Both the position numbers and the translations under genes were made by a program. This document shows positions 34,768 to 43,827 of a stretch of 64,000 bases of DNA, piece by piece (the stretch's first letter is position 1; each line of letters begins with the position of its first letter). The DNA comes from Pseudomonas putida (lineage in GTDB: Bacteria > Pseudomonadota > Gammaproteobacteria > Pseudomonadales > Pseudomonadaceae): the NCBI RefSeq assembly GCF_003228315.1, contig NZ_CP029693.1:2489501-2553500 (forward strand), written 5' to 3'. The notes under the pieces are model-generated. The model ran no database searches, had not been told where the DNA came from, and saw only the letters and a program-made list of their open reading frames with translations.

Positions 34768-35457
34768 ATGAGTGAGTTGATTTCCTACCACCTCGAAGAC
34801 GGTATCGCGACCCTGACCCTGAGCAACGGCAAGGTCAACGCCATCTCTCCGGACGTGATTGCAGCCTTCAACACTGCGCTGGACCAGGCGGTGACAGATC
34901 GCGCGGTAGTCATCATCACCGGTCAGCCCGGAATTCTCTCGGGTGGTTATGATTTAAAGGTCATGACATCCGGTCCGAAGGAAGCCGTGTCCCTGGTTAC
35001 TTCCGGCTCGACGCTGGCCCGTCGCCTGTTGTCGCACCCTTTCCCGGTGATTGTCGCCTGCCCCGGTCACGCCGTGGCCAAGGGCGCGTTCCTGCTGTTG
35101 TCGGCGGACTACCGCATCGGTGTCGATGGCCCGTTCAGCATCGGCCTGAACGAAGTGCAGATCGGCATGACCATGCACCACGCCGGCATCGAACTGGCCC
35201 GTGATCGCCTGGGCAAGGCTGCATTCCACCGCTCGGTGATCAACGGTGAAATGTTCAATCCGCAAAGTGCCGTGGATGCTGGCTTCCTGGACGTGGTGGT
35301 CTCGGCCGAAGAGCTCCAGGCTACGGCGCTGGCCGCGGCTCGCCAATTGAAAAAGATCAACATGACCGCCCACAAGAACACCAAGTTGAAAGTACGCAAG
35401 GCACTGCTCGACACCCTGGACAACGCGATCATCGCGGATCAGGAACATCTGGGCTGA
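34768..35457 (+). CDS. Crotonase-family protein with one catalytic glutamate missing
   Basis: A 229-residue, short crotonase. The first oxyanion block ILSGGYDLK is normal. In the second block (HAVAKGAFLLLSADYRIG) the position of the first catalytic Glu of hydratases is Phe, while the second Glu is kept (GLNEVQIGM). It is therefore unlikely to be a standard enoyl-CoA hydratase; an isomerase, thioesterase or other acyl-CoA role is possible. GAAAGGAA gives a good start. It is monocistronic with a terminator. Confidence 0.9.
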   Translation: MSELISYHLEDGIATLTLSNGKVNAISPDVIAAFNTALDQAVTDRAVVIITGQPGILSGGYDLKVMTSGPKEAVSLVTSGSTLARRLLSHPFPVIVACPGHAVAKGAFLLLSADYRIGVDGPFSIGLNEVQIGMTMHHAGIELARDRLGKAAFHRSVINGEMFNPQSAVDAGFLDVVVSAEELQATALAAARQLKKINMTAHKNTKLKVRKALLDTLDNAIIADQEHLG

Positions 35458-35477
35458 GCCCCGGCCCTGTGACAACG

Positions 35478-35506
35478 AAAGCCCGGCCATCGCGCCGGGC
35501 TTTTTC
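35478..35506 (+). terminator. Intrinsic terminator of the short crotonase gene
   Basis: Stem AAAGCCCGGC/GCCGGGCTTT (35478-35487 with 35494-35503), loop CATCGC, T-run. Confidence 0.95.
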
Positions 35507-35671
35507 TTACGTGGCCTGTGGAAAAGTCCATAGCCGCTCTAGCCTGTGCCTGACCGATCAGTCAGACACATATGCTTAAACATCGGCTATCTCCCCCGTC
35601 CTGAGCAGCAATTGCCGAAAACAGTGCACATCCGTACACTGCGCCACCTTTTGTCCCGGTGGGGCCTGAAA

Positions 35672-36394
35672 ATGCTGTTTGCTTTACGTATGTCATTGAT
35701 GGGCCTGCACTTTATCGTGGCAGGTGTGCTGGGCGTGGTGCTCGGCCTGTGCCGTCCGTTCAATCCGGACAACAGTCGTCTATGCGCCCGCCTTTATGCC
35801 TGGCCGGCCATGTGCATTTTGCGCTTGCGGGTGAAGGCCGACGTCGGTCCGTTGATGGATAAACCCGACAGTTGCGTGATCATCGCCAACCACCAGTCCA
35901 ACTACGATCTGTTCGTTTTCGGCAACGTCGTCCCCCGCCGTACCGTGTGCATCGGTAAAAAAAGCCTGAAATGGGTGCCATTGTTCGGGCAGCTGTTCTG
36001 GCTGGCCGGCAATGTGTTGATCGACCGAGGCAATGCGCAGAAGGCGCGCCAGTCGATGCTGACCACGACCCATACCCTGCAAAACCAGGACACTTCGATC
36101 TGGGTCTTCCCCGAAGGCACACGTAACCTGGGCAAGGAATTGTTGCCGTTCAAAAAGGGTGCCTTCCAGATGGCGATTGCGGCCGGGGTACCCATCGTTC
36201 CGGTGTGTGTCAGCAGTTACGTCAATCACATGCGACTGAACCGCTGGCGCAGTGGGAAAATTCTGATTCGCTCACTACCGGCGATACCGACCGTAGGTAT
36301 GAGCATGGATGACATGCCGATGTTGATTGCCCGGTGCCAGGAACAGATGCGCGAATGCATCGATTCGATGGACCGGCAACTGCAAGCCGCCTGA
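35672..36394 (+). CDS. 1-acyl-sn-glycerol-3-phosphate acyltransferase-like (PlsC family)
   Basis: A 240-residue membrane-associated acyltransferase. An N-terminal hydrophobic segment (about 9-27) is followed by the catalytic motif NHQSNYD (His74-x4-Asp79) and the substrate motif FPEGTRN. PlsC acylates lysophosphatidic acid in phospholipid synthesis; pseudomonads have several paralogues. The ATG at 35672 follows a GGGG-rich site, though the frame is open further upstream. It ends at a terminator. Confidence 0.92.
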   Translation: MLFALRMSLMGLHFIVAGVLGVVLGLCRPFNPDNSRLCARLYAWPAMCILRLRVKADVGPLMDKPDSCVIIANHQSNYDLFVFGNVVPRRTVCIGKKSLKWVPLFGQLFWLAGNVLIDRGNAQKARQSMLTTTHTLQNQDTSIWVFPEGTRNLGKELLPFKKGAFQMAIAAGVPIVPVCVSSYVNHMRLNRWRSGKILIRSLPAIPTVGMSMDDMPMLIARCQEQMRECIDSMDRQLQAA

Positions 36395-36399
36395 ACATG

Positions 36400-36426
36400 A
36401 AACCCGCCTTGTGCGGGTTTTCTTTT
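36400..36426 (+). terminator. Intrinsic terminator of the acyltransferase gene
   Basis: Stem AAACCCGC/GCGGGTTT (36400-36407 with 36413-36420) then T-rich sequence. Confidence 0.92.
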
Positions 36427-36537
36427 GCTGGAGAACTCTGCATATTTTGCCGACTCTCAAGCAATAGACATGGCTAAGCTGATTACTGCCTGCCCCTTTG
36501 CCATTGAATGCCTGCCAATAAGAAGTGAACCAAGATC

Positions 36538-37509
36538 ATGGGTCGAGTTGTTGCTGCTGCGGTTTACAGCGCTGGTAAGAAAGTCACCAATATCACTCTC
36601 GATGAAGGCGCGGCCTGGGCCGCAAAGCCGGGTCACTTTGTCTGGATCGGCCTGGAAGAGCCGAACGCCGAGGAACTGGCCAACCTGCAACGCCAGTTCA
36701 ACCTGCACGAACTGGCCATCGAAGACGCCCTGGAAAAACACAGTCGCCCCAAGCTGGAAACCTTCGGCGACGCGTTGTTCATCGTCACCTATTCCCCTAT
36801 CCGGGAAGACGGCAAACTCAAGTTCATCGAGACGCATATCTTTGCCGGCAACGGTTACATCATCACCGCACGCAATGGCCACTCGGCGTCCTACGCCCAT
36901 GTCCGACAACGCTGTGAGGCGCGCCCACTGTTGCTGGAGCACGGGGAAGATTTCGTGCTCTATGCCATCCTCGACTTTGTGATTGAAAACTACCAGCCGA
37001 TGGGCGAAGCGATCCATGCCGAGATTGATGAGCTGGAACACAACGTCATGTGCGGCTCGCTGAATGAATGCGATATCCAGAACCTGCACGGCCTGCGTCG
37101 CGATGTCCTGCGCTTGCGCCGTTATGCGGCGCCGATGGTGGAGATCGGCGAAGAACTGCAGCGACTCAGCTTCCCGTTCATCGACAAGAACATGCGCCCG
37201 TACTTCCGTGATGTGCAGATCCACGTCAAGCGCCAGCTGGAAGACCTGACCACTCTGGCAGAGATCGCCAGCCAGACCATCGAGGTCGGTGTGCTGCTGG
37301 AGGCCTCACGGCAAAGTGTGGTGCAGCGCAAGTTCGCAGCCTGGGCGGCCATTCTGGCATTCCCCACGGCCATTGCCGGGATCTACGGGATGAACTTCCA
37401 GGACATGCCGGAGTTGAGCTGGCACTACGGCTATTTCGGCGTGCTGGGGGTGATTACGGTGGGATGCGTGAGCTTGTGGGCGAGCTTCAAGAAGTCGGGG
37501 TGGTTGTAA
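36538..37509 (+). CDS. corA: Magnesium/cobalt channel CorA
   Basis: A 323-residue CorA-type divalent cation channel. The cytosolic domain fills about 1-255. Two C-terminal membrane helices follow, with the selectivity motif YGMNF at the end of the first (GIYGMNFQDMPEL), and a basic C-terminus (KKSGWL) typical of CorA. The start has only a weak upstream site. It is monocistronic; a REPIN follows the stop. Confidence 0.95.
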   Translation: MGRVVAAAVYSAGKKVTNITLDEGAAWAAKPGHFVWIGLEEPNAEELANLQRQFNLHELAIEDALEKHSRPKLETFGDALFIVTYSPIREDGKLKFIETHIFAGNGYIITARNGHSASYAHVRQRCEARPLLLEHGEDFVLYAILDFVIENYQPMGEAIHAEIDELEHNVMCGSLNECDIQNLHGLRRDVLRLRRYAAPMVEIGEELQRLSFPFIDKNMRPYFRDVQIHVKRQLEDLTTLAEIASQTIEVGVLLEASRQSVVQRKFAAWAAILAFPTAIAGIYGMNFQDMPELSWHYGYFGVLGVITVGCVSLWASFKKSGWL

Positions 37510-37526
37510 CAGCGCTTCATGCAAAA

Positions 37527-37630
37527 CCTGTAGGAGCGAGCCTGCTCGCGATGTACGCAATAACACCGCGGGGTATCAGGTTCCCCGCGTTAACGTTGAC
37601 GACCATCGCGAGCAGGCTCGCTCCTACAGG
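37527..37630. repeat. REPIN with inner hairpin
   Basis: REP arms 37527-37552 and 37605-37630 (CTGTAGGAGCGAGCCTGCTC type) flank an inner stem CGCGGGG/CCCCGCG (37567-37573 with 37583-37589), loop around TATCAGG, then GTTAACGTT. The same inner block is in the copies at 44378 and 49678. Confidence 0.96.
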
Positions 37631-37636
37631 GGCTGT

Positions 37637-38359
37637 TTAAGCTGTCTCTGGCTTATGCGCCACAAACCGCATCATCCACTCGGCCACCGTGGTGCCGTGA
37701 TGCTCACTGTCCAGGCTTGCAATCCCTTTCGAATAGACCTGCTCGCCCAGCGCCTGCTGACGAATGTCCAGCAAGGCCCGGGAGTAATCGTGGATGAATT
37801 CCGGGTGCCCCTGGAAGCACAGCACCTGATCGTTGATGTGGTACGCGGCGAACGGGCAGAAATCGCTGGAAGCGATCACCGTGGCGTTTTCCGGCAGTGA
37901 CGTCACCTGGTCCTGATGGCTGATCAGCAGCGTCAGCTCCTCACGCACCGGGCTCATCCATGGCGCCTTGGCGGCCATTTTGTACTTGTGGGTGCCGACA
38001 CCCCAGCCCTGGCTCGCCCGTTCGCTCTTGCCACCGAGTAACAGCGCCAGCAATTGATGGCCGAAGCAAACGCCCAGCAGCTTGTCGCCCCGCTCATAGC
38101 GGGTCAGCAGGTATTGCTTGAGAGTCTGGATCCACGGGTCGGTGCCGAAGGAGTCGGCCTTGCTGCCGGTCACCAGGTAAGCGTCGAAGACTTCGTCATC
38201 AGCGGGATAGTCGCCCTGCACCACGTTGTAGATGGTGAAATCGGCGGCAATGGGTTGCTGCGAAAACAGGCGTTTGAACATCTGCCCGTAGCCCTGATAT
38301 TGGTCGACCAATTCCGGACGCAGGTTGTCGGTTTCCAGAATGCAGATGCGTAACGACAT
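37637..38359 (-). CDS. Class I glutamine amidotransferase-like protein
   Basis: A 240-residue GATase1 domain protein. The nucleophile is Cys98 in LGVCFGHQLLALLLGG, with His185 and Glu187 in CFQGHPEF completing the triad. Stand-alone members hydrolyse gamma-glutamyl bonds of small molecules (PuuD/GuaA-like relatives); the substrate is unknown. The ATG at 38359 is preferred over upstream codons. It lies 93 nt after the fadB-like gene on the same strand and may be co-transcribed. Confidence 0.9.
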   Translation of the reverse strand: MSLRICILETDNLRPELVDQYQGYGQMFKRLFSQQPIAADFTIYNVVQGDYPADDEVFDAYLVTGSKADSFGTDPWIQTLKQYLLTRYERGDKLLGVCFGHQLLALLLGGKSERASQGWGVGTHKYKMAAKAPWMSPVREELTLLISHQDQVTSLPENATVIASSDFCPFAAYHINDQVLCFQGHPEFIHDYSRALLDIRQQALGEQVYSKGIASLDSEHHGTTVAEWMMRFVAHKPETA

Positions 38360-38452
38360 AAAAAATACCTGACACGTGATGGGAATAATGCACACCCCAG
38401 AGCCTGCCTCTAACACTGCAACAAGGCAAGCCCCGAGATGCGTCATCCATCT

Positions 38453-40597
38453 CTAAAAGACCTCCCCTTTGGCGGCTTTCTCCAGCAACAAGGCAGGTGG
38501 CGCGAAGCGTTCGCCGTATTGCCCCGCCAGATACTGGGCGCGGGCGACGAAATCCTTGACCCCGTATTGATTGATGAATTGCAACGCACCACCGGTCCAG
38601 GCGGCAAAACCGATGCCGAACACCGAGCCGACGTTCGCATCGGCGGTCGACATCAGCACCCCCTCCTCCACACACCGCACCGTCTCGATGGCTTGCACGA
38701 ACAACAGGCGATCACGCACGTCCTTCGCTGAAATCTGCCCGTCGACCTTTTCAAAACGCGCTTTCAGTTCCGGCCACAGGTGCTTCTGGGCGCCGGTGGG
38801 ATAATCATAGAAACCACCACCCGCCGCCCGGCCCGCACGCTTGTATTCGTTGAGCATCAGGTCAATCACCCTGAACGCCGGGTGCTCGACCAGCGGTTTG
38901 CCCTCGGCCTGCAAGTCCCTGGCGGTTTGCTGGCGGATGTGGCTCATCAGGCTCAAGGACACTTCATCAGAGATCGCCAGGGGCCCGACGGGCATGCCGG
39001 CCTTGCGCGCTTCAGTCTCGATCATCGCCGCACTCACGCCTTCGCCCAGCATCGCAATGCCTTCGTTGGTGAAGGTGCCAAACACGCGCGAGGTAAAGAA
39101 CCCCCGACTGTCGTTGACCACAATCGGGGTTTTCCTGATTTGCAGGACGAAATCGAAACCGCGAGCCAGGGTTTCGTCGCTGGTGTTGGCACCCTTGATG
39201 ATTTCCACCAACGGCATCTTTTCCACAGGACTGAAGAAATGCAGGCCGATGAACTTGCTCTGATCCGGCACCGCCGTGGCCAGGCCGCTGATCGGCAGGG
39301 TCGAGGTGTTCGAGGCGATCACCGCGTCCGCACCGACGATTTGTTGCGCAGCCAGCGACACCCTGGCCTTCAGCTCACGGTCTTCGAACACCGCCTCGAT
39401 GATCAGGTCGCAACCGGCCAGGTCGACATCGCGTTCGGTGGTCCGGATGCGCGCCAGCACGGCGTCACGTTGCTCGGCACTCATCTGCCCGCGCGCCACT
39501 TTCTTGTCCAGCAGTGCCGCCGAATGCGCCTTGCCTTTCTCGGCCGCCGCCAGAGTGACGTCCTTGAGCACCACCTCGACGCCGGCCGAGGCGCTGACAA
39601 AGGCAATGCCCGCGCCCATCATCCCCGCGCCGAGTACACCGACCCTTTTCGTCACGTAAGGCGCGAACCCCTGTGGCCGCGAGCCACCGGCATTGATTTC
39701 GTTGAGCTGGAACCAAAAAGTGCCGATTAGGTTCTTCGAGACCTGGCCGGTGGTCAGTTCGGTGAAGTAACGGGTTTCGATCAGATGCGCCGTGTCGAAG
39801 TCCACCTGGGCACCTTCCACGGCGGCACACAGGATTTTCTCCGGCGCTGGCATGCAGCCCTGGGTTTTGCTGCGCAGGATCGACGGCGCGATGGCCAGCA
39901 TCTGCGCGACCTTCGGATTCGACGGCGTGCCACCGGGGATCTGGTAACCCTTAACATCCCAACGTTGCACGGCCGTCGGGTTGGCATTGATCCAGGCGCG
40001 CGCCTTGACCAGCAGCTCATCGTGATCCGCGGCCAGTTCATCGATCAGCCCCGCCTGCAGCGCCTGTTGCGGCCGCAACTTTGTCCCTTCGAGCAGATAC
40101 GGCAAGGCCTTTTCCAGCCCGAGCAAACGCACCATGCGCACCACGCCGCCACCGCCCGGCAACAAACCGAGGGTCACTTCCGGCAGGCCGAGCTGCACCG
40201 ACGAATTGTCCAGCGCCACCCGGTGATGACAGGCCAGGCAGATTTCCCAGCCTCCGCCCAAGGCCGCGCCGTTGATCGCCGCCACCACAGGCTTGCCGAG
40301 GGTTTCCAGAGTACGTAACTGCGCCTTGAGGCTGAGCACCATGTCGTAGAAGGCTTTGGCCTCGGGCTTGCCGACCTTGATCAATTCATTGAGGTCACCG
40401 CCGGCGAAGAAGGTTTTTTTCGCCGAAGTGATGATCACGCCGGCAATGGCCTCCTTGTCGGCTACCAGGCGCTCAACACAATCGGCCATGGCTTCGCGGT
40501 ATACCGCGTTCATGGTGTTGGCGCTCTGGCCGGGCATGTCGATGGTCAGGACGACAATCCGGTCCTGGCCCTTTTCGTAACGAATGGCTTGGGTCAT
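38453..40597 (-). CDS. FadB-like enoyl-CoA hydratase / 3-hydroxyacyl-CoA dehydrogenase
   Basis: A 714-residue bifunctional beta-oxidation enzyme. The N-terminal crotonase domain (about 1-190) has both catalytic Glu positions (GGGWEIC and GLPEVTLG). The NAD-binding motif VGVLGAGMMGAG starts the dehydrogenase domain at about 315, with IASNTSTLPI and GLHFFSPVEKMPLVE further on, then two C-terminal HCDH domains. It is preceded by the thiolase gene, 24 nt away, as a fadAB-like pair. It is a FadB/FadJ paralogue; chain-length preference unknown. Confidence 0.94.
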   Translation of the reverse strand: MTQAIRYEKGQDRIVVLTIDMPGQSANTMNAVYREAMADCVERLVADKEAIAGVIITSAKKTFFAGGDLNELIKVGKPEAKAFYDMVLSLKAQLRTLETLGKPVVAAINGAALGGGWEICLACHHRVALDNSSVQLGLPEVTLGLLPGGGGVVRMVRLLGLEKALPYLLEGTKLRPQQALQAGLIDELAADHDELLVKARAWINANPTAVQRWDVKGYQIPGGTPSNPKVAQMLAIAPSILRSKTQGCMPAPEKILCAAVEGAQVDFDTAHLIETRYFTELTTGQVSKNLIGTFWFQLNEINAGGSRPQGFAPYVTKRVGVLGAGMMGAGIAFVSASAGVEVVLKDVTLAAAEKGKAHSAALLDKKVARGQMSAEQRDAVLARIRTTERDVDLAGCDLIIEAVFEDRELKARVSLAAQQIVGADAVIASNTSTLPISGLATAVPDQSKFIGLHFFSPVEKMPLVEIIKGANTSDETLARGFDFVLQIRKTPIVVNDSRGFFTSRVFGTFTNEGIAMLGEGVSAAMIETEARKAGMPVGPLAISDEVSLSLMSHIRQQTARDLQAEGKPLVEHPAFRVIDLMLNEYKRAGRAAGGGFYDYPTGAQKHLWPELKARFEKVDGQISAKDVRDRLLFVQAIETVRCVEEGVLMSTADANVGSVFGIGFAAWTGGALQFINQYGVKDFVARAQYLAGQYGERFAPPALLLEKAAKGEVF

Positions 40598-40621
40598 GAA
40601 AGGGTTCCTTGAATGTCTGGC

Positions 40622-41827
40622 TCAGAGGCGTTCGATGATGGTGGCAATGCCCATGCCGCCGCCGACACACAGGGTCGCGAGGCCATAGCGCAGGTGGCGG
40701 TTTTCCAGTTCATCGAGCAAGGTGCCGAGAATCGCGCAACCCGTCGCGCCCAGCGGGTGCCCCATGGCGATCGAGCCGCCGTTGACATTGACCTTGTCCG
40801 GGTCGACGGCCATGTCCTTGATGAATTTCAGGACCACCGAGGCAAACGCCTCGTTGACCTCGAACAGGTCGATGTCCTCGACCCGCAGACCGGCCTTGGC
40901 CAGCGCCTTGCGGGTGGCCGGCGCGGGACCGGTGAGCATGATGGTCGGGTCGGTGCTGGTCACCGCCGTGGCGACGATCCGCGCCCGTGGTCGCAAACCC
41001 AGCGCCTGGCCCTTGGCCTCGGAGCCGATCAGCATCAAGGCCGCGCCGTCGACAATTCCGGAACTGTTGCCAGGAGTGTGTACGTGATGGATTCGCTCGA
41101 CATGGCTATAGACCCGAAGCGCCGTGGCATCAAAGCCCATCTGCCCGATCATTTCGAAACTCGGCTTGAGTTTGCCCAGGCCTTCGAGGGTTGAATCGGC
41201 GCGAATGAATTCATCGTGATCGAGCAGGAGGATGCCGTTCTGATCCCGCACCGGTACCAGCGATTTGCTGAACGCGCCATCAGCCCGTGCCCGCGCGGCT
41301 TTTTGCTGCGAGTGCAACGCATAGGCATCGACGTCCTGGCGGCTGAAGCCTTCGAGCGTGGCGATCAGGTCGGCGCCCACGCCCTGCGGGGTGAAATGGC
41401 TGTGCAGGTTGGTGGCCGGGTCCAGCGCCCAGGCCCCGCCATCGCTGCCCATCGGGACACGTGACATCGACTCGACGCCGCCGACCACCACCAGGTCTTC
41501 GAAACCGGAGCGTACTTTCATTGCCCCAAGGTTCACTGCCTCCAGTCCCGACGCGCAAAAACGGTTGATTTGCACCCCGGCCACGCTGACATCCCAGTCC
41601 GCCACCTGGACGGCGGTTTTCGCGATGTCGGCGCCTTGATCGCCGACAGGCGTTACGCAGCCGAGGACCACATCATCGACCTGGCTGGTATCGAGGTCGG
41701 TTCGCTGTTGCAGCGCAACGAGCAACCCGGCCACCAAATCCACCGGCTTCACGCTGTGCAAGGCGCCATCGGCCTTGCCTTTGCCACGGGGCGTGCGTAA
41801 CGCATCGAAAATCAACGCTTGGGTCAT
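40622..41827 (-). CDS. Acetyl-CoA C-acetyltransferase (thiolase)
   Basis: A 401-residue thiolase that performs the last step of beta-oxidation. The acyl-accepting Cys is C91 in [12 protein letters not shown]; the C-terminal base residues lie in [14 protein letters not shown] and [10 protein letters not shown]. The ATG at 41827 follows GAGG; the frame is open to 41929. It is the first gene of the thiolase-FadB-like-amidotransferase operon, partner of the multifunctional enzyme at 38453. Confidence 0.95.
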   Translation of the reverse strand: MTQALIFDALRTPRGKGKADGALHSVKPVDLVAGLLVALQQRTDLDTSQVDDVVLGCVTPVGDQGADIAKTAVQVADWDVSVAGVQINRFCASGLEAVNLGAMKVRSGFEDLVVVGGVESMSRVPMGSDGGAWALDPATNLHSHFTPQGVGADLIATLEGFSRQDVDAYALHSQQKAARARADGAFSKSLVPVRDQNGILLLDHDEFIRADSTLEGLGKLKPSFEMIGQMGFDATALRVYSHVERIHHVHTPGNSSGIVDGAALMLIGSEAKGQALGLRPRARIVATAVTSTDPTIMLTGPAPATRKALAKAGLRVEDIDLFEVNEAFASVVLKFIKDMAVDPDKVNVNGGSIAMGHPLGATGCAILGTLLDELENRHLRYGLATLCVGGGMGIATIIERL

Positions 41828-42230
41828 GACGTCCTCGATCTTGTTGTTATTGGTTTTTGGCGCTTTCAAGCAGCCTCCACCTTGATTCCCGGCCCCCGGG
41901 GATTCAATGACCGCAACGCTCACCGGCATTGACGCTCACGCTCAGACGGACGGTCGTCAACAACCGGGCAAACCGTTTTTTGACGCGCAAGTGTCTAGCA
42001 AAAGGCCGCCCAAGAAGCTGGCAATAGGCCTCATGCCTTTTTAATAGCAAAAACTCAGAACACCATACTAAATGGATCTAAACCGCGCGTGACGCGGGCT
42101 CTAAGGTGAAGGTGTACGAAGTTGTCGTCGGGTTTTGCCGAGACGGTCGTCCTTACAGGAAGTGCATCGTTTGCCGACATGGAGATATGCAGGCAGGCAT
42201 CAGGAAATAACAAAAAGAAGGCGGTCAGCC
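41828..42230. other. Divergent intergenic region thiolase / 31-residue ORF (403 nt)
   Basis: It must carry the thiolase promoter on the minus strand. A palindrome-like site GACGGACGGTCGTC (41945-41958) could be an operator. The plus-strand side has a CATACT (42062-42067), perhaps a -10 element for the downstream small gene. I see no gene in it. Confidence 0.45.
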
Positions 42231-42326
42231 ATGTTTAAACAATCGAAAGTTCGTCAAGCAGGTCTCATTCTCTTCGCCACTACGCTGTTGTTGATTCTGC
42301 CGAACCTGACCAGGGTACTCGGCTAG
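42231..42326 (+). CDS. Predicted 31-residue membrane protein
   Basis: A short frame whose product, starting MFKQSKVRQAGLILF, has a basic N-terminus and one hydrophobic helix (about 10-26, AGLILFATTLLLILPNL), then TRVLG. This N-in/C-out layout is typical of small bacterial membrane proteins. AAGAAGG lies about 10 nt before the ATG. No homologue comes to mind, so it is proposed from composition and start signals only. The cytochrome gene starts 127 nt downstream. Confidence 0.55.
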   Translation: MFKQSKVRQAGLILFATTLLLILPNLTRVLG

Positions 42327-42453
42327 TCGGTTTGTGAAAATTACGGCGCCACACTTGTCTATCGCCACAGCAAAAATGTGACTGGCTCGCTACCCGAGCC
42401 AGCGTGGCTGTGCCAACCTTTGCGGCACTTCCACGACATGGACGGCGGTCATT

Positions 42454-43260
42454 TTGAAAACGCTCATTGTGTTCGGGGCCCTGCTGCTCAGCACCCCCTT
42501 GTTTGCCGCACAGCTGAACCTGGAGCTGGGCGCGAACAGTCGCACCTGGCAAACCGAGGAACTGCTCAAGCACCCTCAGGTCCAGACCATCAATATTCCC
42601 GATGATGTTTCCTACAAACGCGACATGAGCTACCGCGCGGTGCCGCTGTCGGCCTTGTTGACGGACGTCAAACCCGAGGACCATTTGCAAGCGGTGGCGC
42701 TGGATGGTTTTGCCGCGGAGTTGTCGGCTGCACCCTTGCTCAACACTCAGGGCGCCCGGGCCTGGCTGGCCGTTGAAGACCCGGCCAAACCGTGGCCACC
42801 GCTGTCGGAAGGCAAGCACAGCGCCGGGCCGTTCTATCTGGTGTGGACCGACCCGCGAGCGGGCAATATCAGCCCGGAACAATGGCCGTTCGAAGTGGCC
42901 AGCATCAAGCGCCTGGCACCGGTGGCCGAACGCTTCCCTGCCTTGCTGCCTGATTCGGCACTGAAGGCGAACGATCCGCTGAACAAGGGGTTTGCGCTGT
43001 TCCAGAAAAACTGCCTGGCGTGCCATCGATTGAACGGGGCCGGGGACTCTCAGTTCGGGCCGGACCTGAACATTCCGTACAACCCGACCGAGTACTTTGG
43101 CGCGGACTTCCTCAAGCGCTACATCCGTGATCCGCAGAGTTTGCGTCAGTGGCCCCAGGCGAAGATGCCCGGTTTTTCCGCCGAGGTGCTGCCGGATGAG
43201 GATCTGCAGATGCTGGTGGGGTATTTGCAGCATATGGCCGGGCGCAAGGTGAAACCGTAA
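42454..43260 (+). CDS. Cytochrome c protein with N-terminal SUOX-like domain
   Basis: A 268-residue periplasmic protein with a signal peptide (KTLIVFGALLLSTPLFAA). The first 155 residues resemble the sulfite-oxidase/molybdopterin-binding fold (SYRAVPLSALL...AVALDGFAAELS...YLVWTDP) but lack an evident molybdenum-ligand Cys. The C-terminal domain is a monohaem cytochrome c with CLACH and the likely axial Met in KMPGF. The start is TTG (42454), preceded by GGCGG. It is probably an electron carrier; the partner is unknown. Confidence 0.87.
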   Translation: MKTLIVFGALLLSTPLFAAQLNLELGANSRTWQTEELLKHPQVQTINIPDDVSYKRDMSYRAVPLSALLTDVKPEDHLQAVALDGFAAELSAAPLLNTQGARAWLAVEDPAKPWPPLSEGKHSAGPFYLVWTDPRAGNISPEQWPFEVASIKRLAPVAERFPALLPDSALKANDPLNKGFALFQKNCLACHRLNGAGDSQFGPDLNIPYNPTEYFGADFLKRYIRDPQSLRQWPQAKMPGFSAEVLPDEDLQMLVGYLQHMAGRKVKP

Positions 43261-43390
43261 CCCAGTGGCTCCCTGCGCGGTTTGCCTATCACCCGCATAG
43301 TCAGAGTTGATTTCACCGGCCGGCTGGCGCTGTGGATAATTCGCACATTGACCTCCCGACCGGTTTCCCTCCTTTCCGGTCTTCCCTTAT

Positions 43391-43418
43391 AGCCACCCGC
43401 TCAGGTGGCTTTTTTTTT
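43391..43418 (+). terminator. Intrinsic terminator of the cytochrome gene
   Basis: Stem AGCCACC/GGTGGCT (43391-43397 with 43404-43410), then nine T. Confidence 0.93.
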
Positions 43419-43433
43419 GTGCAAAAACGAAAA

Positions 43434-43456
43434 CGGCCGACCCGAAGGTCAGCCGC
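43434..43456 (-). terminator. Possible terminator of the RraB-like gene
   Basis: On the minus strand GGCTGACC-TTCG-GGTCGGCC forms an 8-bp stem with one mismatch, then a T-rich tail. Confidence 0.55.
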
Positions 43457-43482
43457 GATAGTGCTTGTTACCGTTCATAAGA

Positions 43483-43827
43483 TTATGCGAGACGCCCTCG
43501 TACCTCCTGTTTCACACCCCAGCCCTCAATGATGCCGCCCAACGGCTCGACCACCGCTTCGAAACCCTGTTCGAAGTCGCCGATCTCGTCGTAGGTGGCG
43601 TACATGACTTTGCATAACTCCAGTGCCCAGGCACCGTCGTCGCGCACACTGATTTGCGAATTGAGGGATTCACCATGATGAAAATGACGCGCTGCCCTGC
43701 GTGCCCGCTCCTCGTCCGGGAAAATCGCGTAGAACTCGATGGGGTGGAATCGTGAAAAATCGAAACCGCCTTCTTTCATGCGGCGCAGCACGTTGCTGCT
43801 GATGTCTTCTTGATAGGCTGTGCTCAT
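43483..43827 (-). CDS. RraB-family protein (ribonuclease E inhibitor-like)
   Basis: A 114-residue protein of the RraB superfamily (formerly DUF1260): the segment FYAIFPDEERARRAARHF and the end EAVVEPLGGIIEGWGVKQE are the core. In E. coli RraB binds RNase E and changes mRNA decay; whether this one does is not known. GAGGAGG precedes the ATG. Confidence 0.82.
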   Translation of the reverse strand: MSTAYQEDISSNVLRRMKEGGFDFSRFHPIEFYAIFPDEERARRAARHFHHGESLNSQISVRDDGAWALELCKVMYATYDEIGDFEQGFEAVVEPLGGIIEGWGVKQEVRGRLA

